Source of the DNA: Candidatus Terraquivivens tengchongensis
GTDB taxonomy: Archaea > Thermoproteota > Nitrososphaeria_A > Caldarchaeales > Wolframiiraptoraceae
Direction of reading: 5' to 3'
DNA: 64,000 bases
NCBI GenBank assembly: GCA_023268355.1
Contig: JALNJK010000003.1
Coordinates: forward strand, 62,001 to 126,000
Part shown: piece by piece, positions 1 through 9,399 of the stretch
How the letters are laid out: the number at the start of each line of letters is the position of its first letter
How positions within the stretch are numbered: the stretch's first letter is position 1
The notes under the pieces: generated by a model
What the model saw: only the letters and a program-made list of their open reading frames with translations
Database searches by the model: none
What the model was told of the DNA's origin: nothing
Made by a program: the position numbers and the translations under genes

Positions 1-66
1 TCGAAAAACTTTAAACATAAAAAGAAAGATGATAGGAAAATTTACACGTTAATTTATGCGAAGTTA

Positions 67-384
<318 letters not shown>

Positions 385-534
385 TCACTTAAATTAAATT
401 AAAAAATTAAGTAATATTTAAATTGTTTTTCATCCACTGCTTATTTTAAAACAAAAAAAGCATTCCAAAGATTAAGGAATAAAGTCTAAACAGCAAAATC
501 AGTTTATAGACAATAAAGTTTGAATTAATAGTGC

Positions 535-1296
535 CTATGTCTCGATGATATACGTCACCTGAACACTTACAGCTACGCTTGTCACACCAGGTGCGATCGG
601 AGTCCCAGCTGTTGATGTTGAATATTCTGCTTTATAGATCGGCTCATACCATTCAACTATAGAGGCTGTCTTGACCCCCGCGATGTTAAGACCGAGCGGT
701 TTAAGAAGTGCATCAGCCTTAGCTCTAGCATCTTTCAGTGCACTTTCTACGAGCTCAAGCTTAAGTTGCTTCCCTTTCTGTTCAGAAAGGTAAAAGTTCA
801 AACCATATATTCGGTTAACCCCGGATTTGATAGATTCATCAACAATTTTTTCAACTGTGTCCAACTTATTGGTAGTGACTGTCAACATGTTAATTACCCT
901 GAAACCGATCACATCTCTGCCATTTTCGTCGTATACAGGATATATATTATATGTTGATGTTGAGATTTCATTATCTGCCAGACCTATACTTTTCAGTGCA
1001 GACATCACTCCATTCATTATTTTAGCATTTTCATTGGCAGCATCCATGGCGGTTTTTGCAAAAGTCTCAACACCAAGTGTGGCTGTGAACATATCTGGTA
1101 CTGCGTATATCTTAGCAGAACCTGTGATTGTTACGAGCCTCTCCTCCTCTTTTTGTTGCTGAATGTATGTTTCTCCACCGCTCGCTATGACAAGCACGTT
1201 CATTATGATGGCAATTATTGCGACTGCGGCCAGCAGACCTAAAACAGTATAGACAATTACATCTCGTGTACCGGCTTTTACATCCATGCCATTCAC
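535..1296 (-). CDS. SIMPL (DUF541) domain protein, membrane-anchored
   Basis: A 253-aa protein of the SIMPL/DUF541 (YggE-like) family. Residues about 14-40 form one hydrophobic segment, a signal anchor that puts the rest outside the membrane. From about residue 53 the family pattern begins with VTITGSAKIYAVPDMFTATL, and the chain ends in a beta-rich V-x-V-x-Y tail typical of the family. Function in archaea is unknown; bacterial relatives are linked to oxidative stress and outer-surface signalling. It has a phosphoribosyltransferase upstream on the same strand, 57 bases away, which may be co-transcribed. No catalytic residues are predicted. Confidence 0.85.
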   Translation of the reverse strand: MNGMDVKAGTRDVIVYTVLGLLAAVAIIAIIMNVLVIASGGETYIQQQKEEERLVTITGSAKIYAVPDMFTATLGVETFAKTAMDAANENAKIMNGVMSALKSIGLADNEISTSTYNIYPVYDENGRDVIGFRVINMLTVTTNKLDTVEKIVDESIKSGVNRIYGLNFYLSEQKGKQLKLELVESALKDARAKADALLKPLGLNIAGVKTASIVEWYEPIYKAEYSTSTAGTPIAPGVTSVAVSVQVTYIIET

Positions 1297-1353
1297 CTCA
1301 GAATTTTACTAATCAAAGAAACATTTATTTCTAGAAATCAGAACACTTGGGCC

Positions 1354-1965
1354 TTACCGTTCTCTGTCCTTTATTTTCTCACTTGGTAAATTTCTTCTTA
1401 TTACGTCTATGTTCGAAACTATTTTTTTAATCTCCTCGAAAGTTCTAGATATTCCGAGCCTTGGGACCATCTCTGATGCTAAGTTTCTTACAAACTCATT
1501 AGTGCTCCAAGGGTAAACTATCCAAGCATTGACGTTTTCAACGTAGAAGTCAGGAACGAAGGAAGTATGAGGTTTGATATGCAACGTTGCAGTTTTAACA
1601 TTTCTCGGGTTAAACCCCTTAATATGCTGGACTATGTGTTTCATAGTTTCACCAGTATCAACCACATCGTCAACTATGAGAACGTTCTTATCCCATAAAG
1701 AGTTTAACGAGAGGGGTTGATATATTACGACCGTCTCCCTTTCTTCGACCCCTGTGTAAGACCTGCAACCTATCGTGTAGACTTCGCGCATATCCAAAAC
1801 GTCGGAGAGCATGCTAGCAACTATCGCTCCCCCTCTAAGAATTCCTATGAGCATGTTAGGCTCGTATATAGAAGAGATTTGCTCAGCCAACTTGTCAATA
1901 AATACCTCTATATCGGACCAGCTTAGAGTCAGATATCGACGACCGTCCACTACCCTTAAATTCAT
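1354..1965 (-). CDS. Purine-type phosphoribosyltransferase
   Basis: A 203-aa type I phosphoribosyltransferase. The PRPP-binding loop LIVDDVVDTGETM lies at about residues 95-108, preceded by the LIGILRGGAIVA loop at about 40-51. These place it in the Gpt/hypoxanthine/xanthine PRT group that salvages purine bases with PRPP in the cytoplasm. Exact base specificity cannot be read from the sequence. A SIMPL protein follows downstream on the same strand; the divergent ABC exporter genes start about 160 bases away on the other side. Confidence 0.85.
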   Translation of the reverse strand: MNLRVVDGRRYLTLSWSDIEVFIDKLAEQISSIYEPNMLIGILRGGAIVASMLSDVLDMREVYTIGCRSYTGVEERETVVIYQPLSLNSLWDKNVLIVDDVVDTGETMKHIVQHIKGFNPRNVKTATLHIKPHTSFVPDFYVENVNAWIVYPWSTNEFVRNLASEMVPRLGISRTFEEIKKIVSNIDVIRRNLPSEKIKDRER

Positions 1966-2096
1966 ACCAAAACATCATCAACCTTACATGTAAAGATATC
2001 GCTGGATTTTAAGATGTCGTAATAAATTTTAGCTATTTTTTACGACGTTTTAGCTCAGCAATTGTTTACATAATGTAGCCTGTTTGTCTAATCTAT

Positions 2097-2110
2097 TACT
2101 TAAATTTAAA
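2097..2110 (+). promoter_or_regulatory. TATA-like promoter element of the ABC exporter operon
   Basis: An A/T block (ACTTAAATTTAAAT) is centred about 20-25 bases before the ATG at 2124, the spacing expected for an archaeal TATA box with a leaderless or nearly leaderless transcript. No Shine-Dalgarno precedes that ATG, which fits leaderless initiation and favours 2124 over the internal ATG at 2154. Confidence 0.45.
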
Positions 2111-2123
2111 TCCAAGCAACACT

Positions 2124-2879
2124 ATGATGGAAGCCGTGAATTTTGTTGCAAGTATGGCCGTAGAGGTCTCAGGGGTTACAAAAATCTTTGGTAATATTCG
2201 TGCTTTAGATGGATTAAGCTTTGAAGTGAAGCCTGGAGAAGTGTTTGGGCTTATAGGCCCCAATGGGGCAGGAAAGACGACAGCTTTACGGATAATTTCA
2301 ACACTCATCCTACCCACTTATGGTACAGTAAGGGTTTTTGGGCTAGATGTTGTAAAAAATGCTGACACAGTCCGCAAAATCATTTCCTATCTTCCGGAGG
2401 AAGCCGGTGCTTACAGATACCTATCGGGTTGGGAATACTTAGAGTTCATGGCTAAGTTTTACACGAAGAATGAGGAAGAGATACGTAAAATGGTTAAGGA
2501 AGCTGCCAAAATCTCCGGACTGGGCGAGAGGTTAAAGGATAAAACGAGCACTTACAGCAAAGGTATGAAGCGCCGTCTTTTGGTGGCAAGGGCACTTATG
2601 AGCAAGCCGAAGCTGGCCATACTTGATGAGCCCACCAGTGGTTTAGACGTCATTCATTCTTATCATGTTAGGGAAACAATAAAGAAATATGTTAGAGAAT
2701 ATGGGGTAACGGTCCTTCTTTCGAGTCACAACATGCTTGAGGTCGAGCATATTTGTGATAGAGTCGCTTTGATAAACAAGGGCAAGATAGTAGCCGAGGG
2801 AACGCCACGAGAGCTCAAGGAAAAATTTGAAAGTGAAAACTTGGAGGAGGTTTTTGCCAAGGTGGTCAGACTTGCTTAA
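2124..2879 (+). CDS. ABC-2 exporter ATP-binding protein
   Basis: A 251-aa ABC ATPase of the DrrA/CcmA/NatA group that powers the membrane protein encoded next. Walker A is GPNGAGKTTAL at about residues 48-58, the signature is YSKGMKRRL at about 147-155, Walker B is LAILDEPTSGLD at about 167-178, and the switch histidine lies in LLSSHNMLE. Its 3' end overlaps the permease start by a few bases, a clear translational couple. The start at 2124 is preferred because a TATA-like block lies directly upstream; an internal ATG at 2154 would also give a complete ABC domain. The exported substrate cannot be inferred. Confidence 0.92.
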   Translation: MMEAVNFVASMAVEVSGVTKIFGNIRALDGLSFEVKPGEVFGLIGPNGAGKTTALRIISTLILPTYGTVRVFGLDVVKNADTVRKIISYLPEEAGAYRYLSGWEYLEFMAKFYTKNEEEIRKMVKEAAKISGLGERLKDKTSTYSKGMKRRLLVARALMSKPKLAILDEPTSGLDVIHSYHVRETIKKYVREYGVTVLLSSHNMLEVEHICDRVALINKGKIVAEGTPRELKEKFESENLEEVFAKVVRLA

Positions 2880-4161
2880 AGGATTTAGAAACTTTTTATT
2901 GAAAGAACTTAAGGAACTTGCCAGAGACCCGAAAATACTCCTAGGAATACTTATCGCACCACTCATACTATTTCCAGTTTTAGGTGGTGTAATGGGTTAT
3001 GTTATACAGTCCGCGGAGGAGAGTGCAGCAAAAGCTAACTTTGTTGTTATAAACAATGACGGCGGAGAATGGTCTTATGCTTTTATAAAATTCCTTTTAA
3101 ATTCGGGAGCCAGAATATTTATTGAAGAAAATGTTAAGTTAAGTGATGATAAGCTCTTGGAGCTTTTGTCAAAGTACAATGTAACTCAGGTTTTAGAAAT
3201 TCCAAGTGGTTTCAGTATGAATGTAACAACACATACCAAAGATCCTAACATAATGGCCTCTGTTAAATTTTATGCACATATTACAACCACAAACATTTTT
3301 GATGCTGCCAGATCCCTACCAATAGATGCTGTAGTTGCACAATTTAACAGAGCGCTGGCACCCGACATCCTTAACGTTAAAAAGTCAACAATAATTAAAG
3401 GAGAGATTAAACATAACGTTGACCCTGCTGTCGTGTCAGGATTAATGATGTCCCAATCTATCGTCTTACCTATCGCCATAATGATCCTTTTGCTTTATTC
3501 TATACAAATAGCTGCAACATCCGTGGCGATAGAGAAGGAAGAAAAAACTTTAGAAACCCTTTTAACGTTACCAATAGACCGTCTTACAATACTTTTCGGT
3601 AAGCTCGCAGGTTCCATGATAATTGCAGCTGTTGGTGCGGCAGCATATATAATAGGTTATGCGTATTTTATGCAATCGTTAATCAGCAGAGCTTCTCCGA
3701 GTTTTGTTATGGATTTGGCCTCGCTAGGATTAGTCCCTTCCTTCTTGGGTTATGTGCTTTTAGGTACATTACTTTTTGTCACAATACTTTCAGCTTTAGC
3801 CTTGGCCGTTATTCTTTCAGCCTTTGCAGGGGATGTTAGAGGTGCACAATCACTTGTTGGAAATATTTATCCCATAATTTTCATTCCAACTTTTATTTTG
3901 ATGTACATAGACATTAATGCATTGCCCTATGCAGTTAGGCTGATTTTATATGCAATACCGTTTAGCCATCCAATAATAGCGTCAAAAGCGGTCGTAATGG
4001 GCGATTATGTGACACCAGTCATTGGTATACTTTATGTCTTTTTCTTCACAGTAGTTCTCATGTATGCAGCTTCCCGGCTCTTCGCTACGGAGAAAATCTT
4101 AACTGCGAAGCTGAAGTTTAAATGGCTTACAAAATATGGTAAAGCTACTGAAGAATCTTGA
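2872..4161 (+). CDS. ABC-2 type transporter permease (NatB-like)
   Basis: About 429 aa. One hydrophobic segment lies near the N-terminus after the amphipathic KELKELARDPKI region. A roughly 150-residue extracytoplasmic domain follows, then five further membrane segments in the C-terminal half, including the conserved EKEEKTLETLLTLPIDRL coupling region. This is the NatB/ABC-2 exporter plan. The TTG at 2872 is chosen because AGGTGGTC, a near-perfect complement of the 16S tail, sits just before it, overlapping the end of the ATPase gene. In-frame TTG/GTG codons upstream (2827, 2833, 2854) are alternatives. It works with the preceding ATPase; the substrate is unknown. Confidence 0.88.
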   Translation: MLKGFRNFLLKELKELARDPKILLGILIAPLILFPVLGGVMGYVIQSAEESAAKANFVVINNDGGEWSYAFIKFLLNSGARIFIEENVKLSDDKLLELLSKYNVTQVLEIPSGFSMNVTTHTKDPNIMASVKFYAHITTTNIFDAARSLPIDAVVAQFNRALAPDILNVKKSTIIKGEIKHNVDPAVVSGLMMSQSIVLPIAIMILLLYSIQIAATSVAIEKEEKTLETLLTLPIDRLTILFGKLAGSMIIAAVGAAAYIIGYAYFMQSLISRASPSFVMDLASLGLVPSFLGYVLLGTLLFVTILSALALAVILSAFAGDVRGAQSLVGNIYPIIFIPTFILMYIDINALPYAVRLILYAIPFSHPIIASKAVVMGDYVTPVIGILYVFFFTVVLMYAASRLFATEKILTAKLKFKWLTKYGKATEES

Positions 4162-4179
4162 GAACCACAAACGTGTTAG

Positions 4180-4283
4180 TGGGGCCGCTGGGATTCGAAC
4201 CCAGGATTTCCAGCGCCCCAGGCTGGAGTGTTCTACCCCGCAGTGATTCTGCGGAGTCATAGACCATGCTAGACCACGGCCCC
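4180..4283 (-). tRNA. tRNA-Pro(GGG) with a non-canonical intron
   Basis: Read leftward, the gene starts GGGGCCG and ends CGGCCCC-A, giving a full 7-bp acceptor stem and discriminator A. The T-arm CTGGG-TTCGAAT-CCCAG is perfect. The anticodon arm CCAGC-CTGGGGC-GCTGG gives anticodon GGG. Between the D-stem (GTC/GAC) and the anticodon stem lie about 28 extra bases that contain a six-pair hairpin (CCGCAG-AATCA-CTGCGG). A mature length of about 76 results if these are removed, so this is best read as an intron near positions 25/26 rather than the usual 37/38. The exact splice sites are not fixed. CCA is not encoded. Confidence 0.9.
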
Positions 4284-4327
4284 TGGTGGCATAGTTCCTT
4301 TTAGCTATATTTCAAATTTTTTATGGC

Positions 4328-5314
4328 TTAAAGAGTCTTAAAAACTGATTTGGGAGGCGGGTCAATCGCCGCTAATATAGCTCCTATGAGGGGTGCATCG
4401 TGACCCAACGGTGTAGGAACTATCTCTGGGACACGGTTAAGTGCATATTGTTCCACGAATGGCTTAAGCTTATCTACCACAAGGTCAACATTGTTGAGGG
4501 CTACGCTGCCGCCGATTGATATTATAGACGGGTCGAATGCATCCACAACGTTTGCAACACCAGCTCCATTTATCTCAGAAATTGTATCGATAAATATAAG
4601 CGCAAATTCATCGCCGCATCTCGCGTAATCGAATATGTCTTTAGCCGAAATGTTGTATGTACCCTCTCGCAACCTACGGGCAAGCGTTGAATTTATGTTA
4701 TTGTATTTATTCTCTGCAAGAAACTTTGCGAACTTAGGCATAGAGTTTCCACCACAATAAGCCTCCCAATGTCCCTTTTTTCCACAACCGCACACCATAC
4801 CAATGTTCATGTCCACAACGGTATGTCCTATCTCGGCGGCATTTCCATCCTTTCCTAAAATTAGCTTACCGTCGAGTATTGCGCCGCCACCAATCCCAGA
4901 GCTTATAGTGATGTAAACAACATCGTCCACATACTTTCCAGCTCCAGCACGTTTTTCAGCTATCACAGCTGCATTGCAATCGTTCAAAAGAATAAATGTA
5001 GCATCAAAGTAATTACAAAGAACGTCCATTATAGGGACAACGTCATATGGCATATTAGCGGGTCGAACTATCGCCCCTTTTGTCATATCCAAAGGACCTA
5101 TTGCCGCTATGGATACCTTAGATATCGAACGTCTGCCACCGTATTTAGTAGATAAAGCATCACAGAGTTCGAGCACCTTCAAAGGAACTGCTCTAGCGTC
5201 AGGACCTTTTGGGACGAGTGTGCTTGCCTTCTCAAGTATATGTCCTTGCAAATCAGCAATGGCTACCCTTATCACCGTACCGCCGATATCCGCGGCCAAG
5301 ATCAGTTCTACCAT
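4328..5314 (-). CDS. ROK family sugar kinase (glucokinase-like)
   Basis: A 328-aa ROK-family kinase that phosphorylates glucose or a related sugar with ATP in the cytoplasm. The N-terminal phosphate loop is LAADIGGTVIRVAIAD (residues about 5-20). The sugar-binding region SSGIGGGAILDGKLILG is followed by an H-x-zinc region with GMVCGCGKKGHWEAYCGG, the CxCGxxGxxE ROK signature. The next gene in the operon, a 5-formyltetrahydrofolate cyclo-ligase, lies one base upstream, so the two are co-transcribed. The sugar specificity cannot be decided from sequence. Confidence 0.9.
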   Translation of the reverse strand: MVELILAADIGGTVIRVAIADLQGHILEKASTLVPKGPDARAVPLKVLELCDALSTKYGGRRSISKVSIAAIGPLDMTKGAIVRPANMPYDVVPIMDVLCNYFDATFILLNDCNAAVIAEKRAGAGKYVDDVVYITISSGIGGGAILDGKLILGKDGNAAEIGHTVVDMNIGMVCGCGKKGHWEAYCGGNSMPKFAKFLAENKYNNINSTLARRLREGTYNISAKDIFDYARCGDEFALIFIDTISEINGAGVANVVDAFDPSIISIGGSVALNNVDLVVDKLKPFVEQYALNRVPEIVPTPLGHDAPLIGAILAAIDPPPKSVFKTL

Positions 5315-5315
5315 A

Positions 5316-6044
5316 TCAAACCCGCCTCTTATCTTTCAAAAGTTGTTGGAGTATGGGTATTTCTTTTACTTTCTCGGCTGGTAAGCACTCCCAATATATG
5401 CCGCTGGGCTTTGCCTTACGTGGCTTAACTTCATAGAAACTGCTTCTGGTCGTTATGTAATCAACGGGCACATCATAGCGGTCATGCGGTACACATTCGA
5501 CAATTTGGAGCTCATGAATAGTTGTTACAACAGGAACGCTATCATCAACCTTCTTAAACTCCCTCAATATAGCGTATTCTATTTCACCATACCCTTCGCC
5601 TTTACCAAGTCTCCAACCTTCCCGGGATACAGCTACCGAACCCAAGACAATTAGGTCTACGTTAGGAATCTCCGAGGGTAGTACCGGCTTACCAAACTTA
5701 AAGCTGCCCTTTATAGTGGCTGCCTCATCTAAACTGCTGCTAGGTATCCTCCTCGGGTCAAGTAACAGAAAACCTGCACTTAATCTCGGTGTTGGTATCA
5801 GAAGCATCTTTCCATCCCTAAGCGTTGCACGTCTGACCTCAAGCTGGGGCGAATCTGGATTCACCTTTATGACTTCGGCTTTTCTATATATGGACGTACG
5901 ACATAATACATGTGCTGCTTCTTCTGAACCAACGAAGTTTGGAATTCTTCCAAATATGGGCTTTGGAAACCTCGCTACACCCTTCTCTTCAAGCAATTTC
6001 CATATGGTTTTTCTTATTTCGTCTTTTGATGCATTTACGCACAT
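5316..6044 (-). CDS. 5-formyltetrahydrofolate cyclo-ligase family protein
   Basis: A 242-aa protein of the 5-formyl-THF cyclo-ligase (methenyl-THF synthetase) family. This enzyme converts 5-formyl-tetrahydropterin to the 5,10-methenyl form with ATP. Family marks visible are the N-terminal EIRKTIWKLLEEKGVARFP region, PTPRLSAGFLLLDP, and the glycine-rich RLGKGEGYGEIEYA loop (residues about 140-153) that binds ATP. It is translationally adjacent to the ROK kinase downstream. Archaea of this type may use it on tetrahydromethanopterin-like or folate cofactors; which one is not visible. Confidence 0.88.
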   Translation of the reverse strand: MCVNASKDEIRKTIWKLLEEKGVARFPKPIFGRIPNFVGSEEAAHVLCRTSIYRKAEVIKVNPDSPQLEVRRATLRDGKMLLIPTPRLSAGFLLLDPRRIPSSSLDEAATIKGSFKFGKPVLPSEIPNVDLIVLGSVAVSREGWRLGKGEGYGEIEYAILREFKKVDDSVPVVTTIHELQIVECVPHDRYDVPVDYITTRSSFYEVKPRKAKPSGIYWECLPAEKVKEIPILQQLLKDKRRV

Positions 6045-6263
6045 ATAACACTACCCATACCATACTTTGACGTTAATCAGGACAAAAACATTTACGCTGG
6101 AGACTTTGGTACTTCCTCATTAGTTTTGACACTTGATCTTGAACCACTAAAAAACTACAATAATAATTGAACGTAATAACGTAACAAGTTTGAAGGTTTC
6201 ATGTTTGCATAGGTGTTTTTCTGCGAGTCATTCTGACGTTGAACGATTACAAAGCGTCGTTTT

Positions 6264-6632
6264 TCATTCCAGCTTTATTGTCCTGATGGTTTCACGCTTG
6301 GGTATGACACATATGAATTCAGCATCTTCAGGTCCAGGGTTCGAGTACCAGTGTGGCACGTTCGGTGGTATGAATATAACATCTCCAGGTTTGACTCTGT
6401 ATGTCGTATCACCTATGCCCACCAAATAGTTCCCCTTTAATACATACTGCTCGTGCTCCATGTCCGGATGTATGTGCTTTGGCATCCGTCCTCCGGCCTT
6501 TATCACAAACTTCCTCATCTCGAAGTTTTCAGCACCATCGTGCCTACTTATCAGCCACTTCATCTCAGTTTTAACAGCATCAGAAACGATTTCCCATCCT
6601 ATACTATCGCTACTTTTAACAGACATCACCAA
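6264..6632 (-). CDS. Cupin domain protein
   Basis: A 122-aa single-domain cupin. The first cupin motif, G-x5-HxHxxxEQ-type, is present as GGRMPKHIHPDMEHEQYVLKG (about residues 48-68). The second, G-D-x-x-x-x-P-x-x-x-x-H, appears as PGDVIFIPPNVPHWYSN (about 82-98), so a metal-binding site of two or three His and one Glu is intact. Such small cupins include dioxygenases, isomerases and binding proteins, so no substrate can be named. The 219 bases between it and the cyclo-ligase gene hold nothing I recognise. Confidence 0.88.
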   Translation of the reverse strand: MVMSVKSSDSIGWEIVSDAVKTEMKWLISRHDGAENFEMRKFVIKAGGRMPKHIHPDMEHEQYVLKGNYLVGIGDTTYRVKPGDVIFIPPNVPHWYSNPGPEDAEFICVIPKRETIRTIKLE

Positions 6633-6664
6633 AATTTTACAACAATGTAGCTAATAAATGTTGT

Positions 6665-7348
6665 TCATAACCCGAGGCTTATCATCAACTGGTTGAAGTT
6701 TTCCTCTGAAATACGCTGCTTATATGTTCTTACAATATCAATGTTCTGCATCCTTATCCCTAAAACTTGCCTAATGGTTTGTGCAACCTTGCCATACATT
6801 ATATAGCTAAGGAACGACGTAACGTTTGATACCTTTCTGGTGGTGCTAGCATTACTGAAATCTACGATGACGGGTTTCAACCCCTCGCTGATTATCACAT
6901 GCTTAGATGCATCAGAGAGTTCACCGTGATCTAGACTTATGCTGTCAAGTCTAAAGCAATCCTCGAAGCATGACCTGAGGACCTTCCTTAATTTTTCGGA
7001 AGACTCAAAACTTAAAGAAGAAATCCACGATTTTATTTCAGAACCAGGGATATATTCCATAATTATGAAACCTTTTGTGTAAAAGAATAGGCGAGGTCCT
7101 ACGTTAACGCTGTTGGCGATCTCAAGCATTTTCGCCTCATGTTCCATGGACTTAACAGGCGAATCACTCCTCAGCACCTTTATGGCAACAAGCTTGTTAT
7201 CCAACGTACCAACGAGGACCACACTCCTGAAGCCCTTTCCAATAAGTAGCAAACCGTTTTCCGTCGTCATTAATGAATCGATGCCTAAGGACTCCAATTC
7301 TCTAACCCTTCTCATACTTTCTTCTAAATTACACGATGGATAATGCAA
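6665..7348 (-). CDS. Degenerate protein kinase-like protein (COG2112 type)
   Basis: A 227-aa kinase-fold protein of the archaeal group related to RIO and Bud32 kinases. A glycine-rich start (GKGFRSVVLVG, about residues 38-48), the ATP-lysine motif VAIKVLR, a helix-C glutamate in MEHEAKML and a DFS in VIVDFSNAS are present. The catalytic loop reads LDHGELSDASKHV, so the usual catalytic Asp after HG is Glu and the following Asn is missing. This resembles the family, but real kinase activity is doubtful. It lies downstream of cca, thpR and tmk on the same strand, suggesting a role linked to RNA. Confidence 0.8.
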   Translation of the reverse strand: MHYPSCNLEESMRRVRELESLGIDSLMTTENGLLLIGKGFRSVVLVGTLDNKLVAIKVLRSDSPVKSMEHEAKMLEIANSVNVGPRLFFYTKGFIIMEYIPGSEIKSWISSLSFESSEKLRKVLRSCFEDCFRLDSISLDHGELSDASKHVIISEGLKPVIVDFSNASTTRKVSNVTSFLSYIMYGKVAQTIRQVLGIRMQNIDIVRTYKQRISEENFNQLMISLGL

Positions 7349-7392
7349 GATAGATGCAAAATGTATGTGCTCTTTAAGTAATTGTTTTAGAC

Positions 7393-8814
7393 TTATTGGA
7401 CGTGCTTGGCTAAGAATGGTGGCCTCGCCTCCAAGAATTCAAAGAGAAACTGACGAAAGCTGGTGTTCTTTGAGGCAAACTTGGCCAGTTCTTCACCAGA
7501 TTTGTATATTTTCGCACCCTTAACAGCCTCCATAAGTCCGGCCGACACACTTATATCACCTCTTGCTAGCCTCATTCTAATTATGTCCTTAACTGAAGTC
7601 TTATCTCTTGATTTAAGTACATAAAGTCTTGAACCACTGACCCATGGACCAGCAACCGTATCTTGTGCATCGGAGTGCTTTTTGACGAACTCTAACGCAT
7701 TGTCAAGGTGTGTCGGTGGACCGATGTGGATATAACAGGTAGGTAAATTTAATTCCTGAAGTTCAAAGAGCATAATGCATATATTGCCTTCGTACCATGC
7801 ATCATATCTAAATACCTTAAAATCTTCGTGCTCTAAAGCTCTACATATTCCCTTCAAAGTATGTTTTATCTCACCCCAAAGAACGTCCGGTGGTTTTTGT
7901 TGGACTTTTAACCTTAGCCCTAGTATACATCTACCCCTTAGTATTCTTCTAACTTCTGTCATAGTTATGCGTTTATTAACGCATCCGGGGATGTAGAAGA
8001 ACTTCTCAGTTGGTGAATCAAAAAACAACTTCGATGCAAGAATAAATTCTGATAACTTCGTATCGGTTACGGCAGCAGCTACATTTCTTTTTTTATCAAC
8101 AGGATCGATAACTAGGATGGATGGTCTACCAAAAGCCTCCAAAGCCTCTCTTTTATCAGCATAGTGCCCTTCAATGTCTATATATACAGGAGGTCTCCAG
8201 TTTGAAGCGGCTTTAATGGTGTTAGAGAAGCTGCCGTAGTTTATCGTGAGAATTTCCGCAAGGTAACCACTAAAACCACCTACCCTCAACTCAGCCCCAT
8301 ATACGCCACAACCAAGCATGAACGACTTCATCAATCTAACATCATCCACGAGCGTTCCAGTAAGTTTTGATTTAATGTACTCAGTATGGTAAGGTGTTCT
8401 ATCAACGGCGCTTAACCACATGCCGGGCTCAACTTTGTAACATGCGACGATGTTGACTCTCACACCGTTAAGTATACCTTCTACGTACGGATGTTCAGCG
8501 TATCTGACCTCCGTTTTTCCACCAAACTTCTTAATAACAGTGTTGCCAACTTCTAGGATTGTCTTCTCCAGCCTAGCTTTATCTACATCTTTCGAGAACT
8601 GAACGAATATATCAACTTCTTCTCTACCCCTTATCCATGTACCTTTAGCCACTGACCCCTCGAGCCTGGCATCAATTATTCCCTCATAATTACTCGATAT
8701 TTTCTTCACTGCCTCCAGCAGTTCATTAGCTAGTTGCATAAGCTTCTCCGATTCTACAAGCGACGGTCTTATCTTCAGTAAAACCTCTGCCGTAACCTCT
8801 TCTACATTTTTCAA
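7393..8814 (-). CDS. cca: CCA-adding enzyme (archaeal class I tRNA nucleotidyltransferase)
   Basis: A 473-aa class I CCA-adding enzyme that builds or repairs the 3' CCA of tRNAs, needed here because none of the four tRNA genes in the window encodes CCA. The nucleotidyltransferase core has GSVAKGTWIRGREEVDIFV (residues about 48-66), holding the GS and DxD-type metal ligands (E-V-D), and the VNIVACYKV strand carries the third acidic region nearby. Length fits the archaeal family (about 430-460 aa). It sits 3 bases downstream of thpR in a tmk-thpR-cca operon. Confidence 0.94.
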   Translation of the reverse strand: MKNVEEVTAEVLLKIRPSLVESEKLMQLANELLEAVKKISSNYEGIIDARLEGSVAKGTWIRGREEVDIFVQFSKDVDKARLEKTILEVGNTVIKKFGGKTEVRYAEHPYVEGILNGVRVNIVACYKVEPGMWLSAVDRTPYHTEYIKSKLTGTLVDDVRLMKSFMLGCGVYGAELRVGGFSGYLAEILTINYGSFSNTIKAASNWRPPVYIDIEGHYADKREALEAFGRPSILVIDPVDKKRNVAAAVTDTKLSEFILASKLFFDSPTEKFFYIPGCVNKRITMTEVRRILRGRCILGLRLKVQQKPPDVLWGEIKHTLKGICRALEHEDFKVFRYDAWYEGNICIMLFELQELNLPTCYIHIGPPTHLDNALEFVKKHSDAQDTVAGPWVSGSRLYVLKSRDKTSVKDIIRMRLARGDISVSAGLMEAVKGAKIYKSGEELAKFASKNTSFRQFLFEFLEARPPFLAKHVQ

Positions 8815-8817
8815 ACC

Positions 8818-9396
8818 TCATTCACCCTCGACTGCTAAGAGGTTACTGTAAATAGGGCCTTTTTGCGTTAATACGCTTCTTTTAAGGAATAACCTATCCA
8901 CGGGTTGTACACCAAAATCCAAATGCGCTACATCCTTGATTAATGATAGGAGTCTTGTCTTATCTTTTACAGATTTAACCCTGCCTATCGTAAGATGCGG
9001 TGTAAACTCCCTTTCTTCTGCTCTGAAGCCTATTGGCTCTAATAACTTCACAAGCTGTAAGTATATTGACCTTAATGTATCACTAGGATCCTCCACACCT
9101 ACCCATATTACATTAACTCTTCCGCCTCCCGGAAAGTATCCTAAGCCCTTCAGGTTTATGTTAAACTTACTAAATTTTACTTTCTTTACTGCTTCCATAA
9201 CTTGTCGAAGCTTTTGTTCCGTTATCTCCCCTAAGAACCAAAGTGTTAAGTGAAGGTTATGTGGTTCAACGAACTTAATGTCAGCACCAACCGTCTCCAG
9301 TTTAGATTGAATGTCTAGTATTTTTTCAACGATTGTAGGAACGCATACATCGACTGCTATGAAGCACCTGATTAAACCTTGTGAATTCATACGCAT
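8818..9396 (-). CDS. thpR: RNA 2',3'-cyclic phosphodiesterase
   Basis: A 192-aa two-histidine (2H) phosphoesterase of the LigT/ThpR family, which opens 2',3'-cyclic phosphates on RNA to 2'-phosphates. Both catalytic HxT motifs are intact: HLTL at about residues 48-51 and HLTIGRVKS at about 138-146. Length matches the family. It lies between tmk and cca, with 3-base gaps on each side; the ThpR-CCA pairing is common in archaea and points to tRNA end processing or intron-splicing intermediates. Confidence 0.93.
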   Translation of the reverse strand: MRMNSQGLIRCFIAVDVCVPTIVEKILDIQSKLETVGADIKFVEPHNLHLTLWFLGEITEQKLRQVMEAVKKVKFSKFNINLKGLGYFPGGGRVNVIWVGVEDPSDTLRSIYLQLVKLLEPIGFRAEEREFTPHLTIGRVKSVKDKTRLLSLIKDVAHLDFGVQPVDRLFLKRSVLTQKGPIYSNLLAVEGE

Positions 9397-9399
9397 ACC

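Noticed and set aside
1-66. A gene at the left edge
   Set aside because: The 66 bases are A/T-rich and hold no frame with protein character on either strand.
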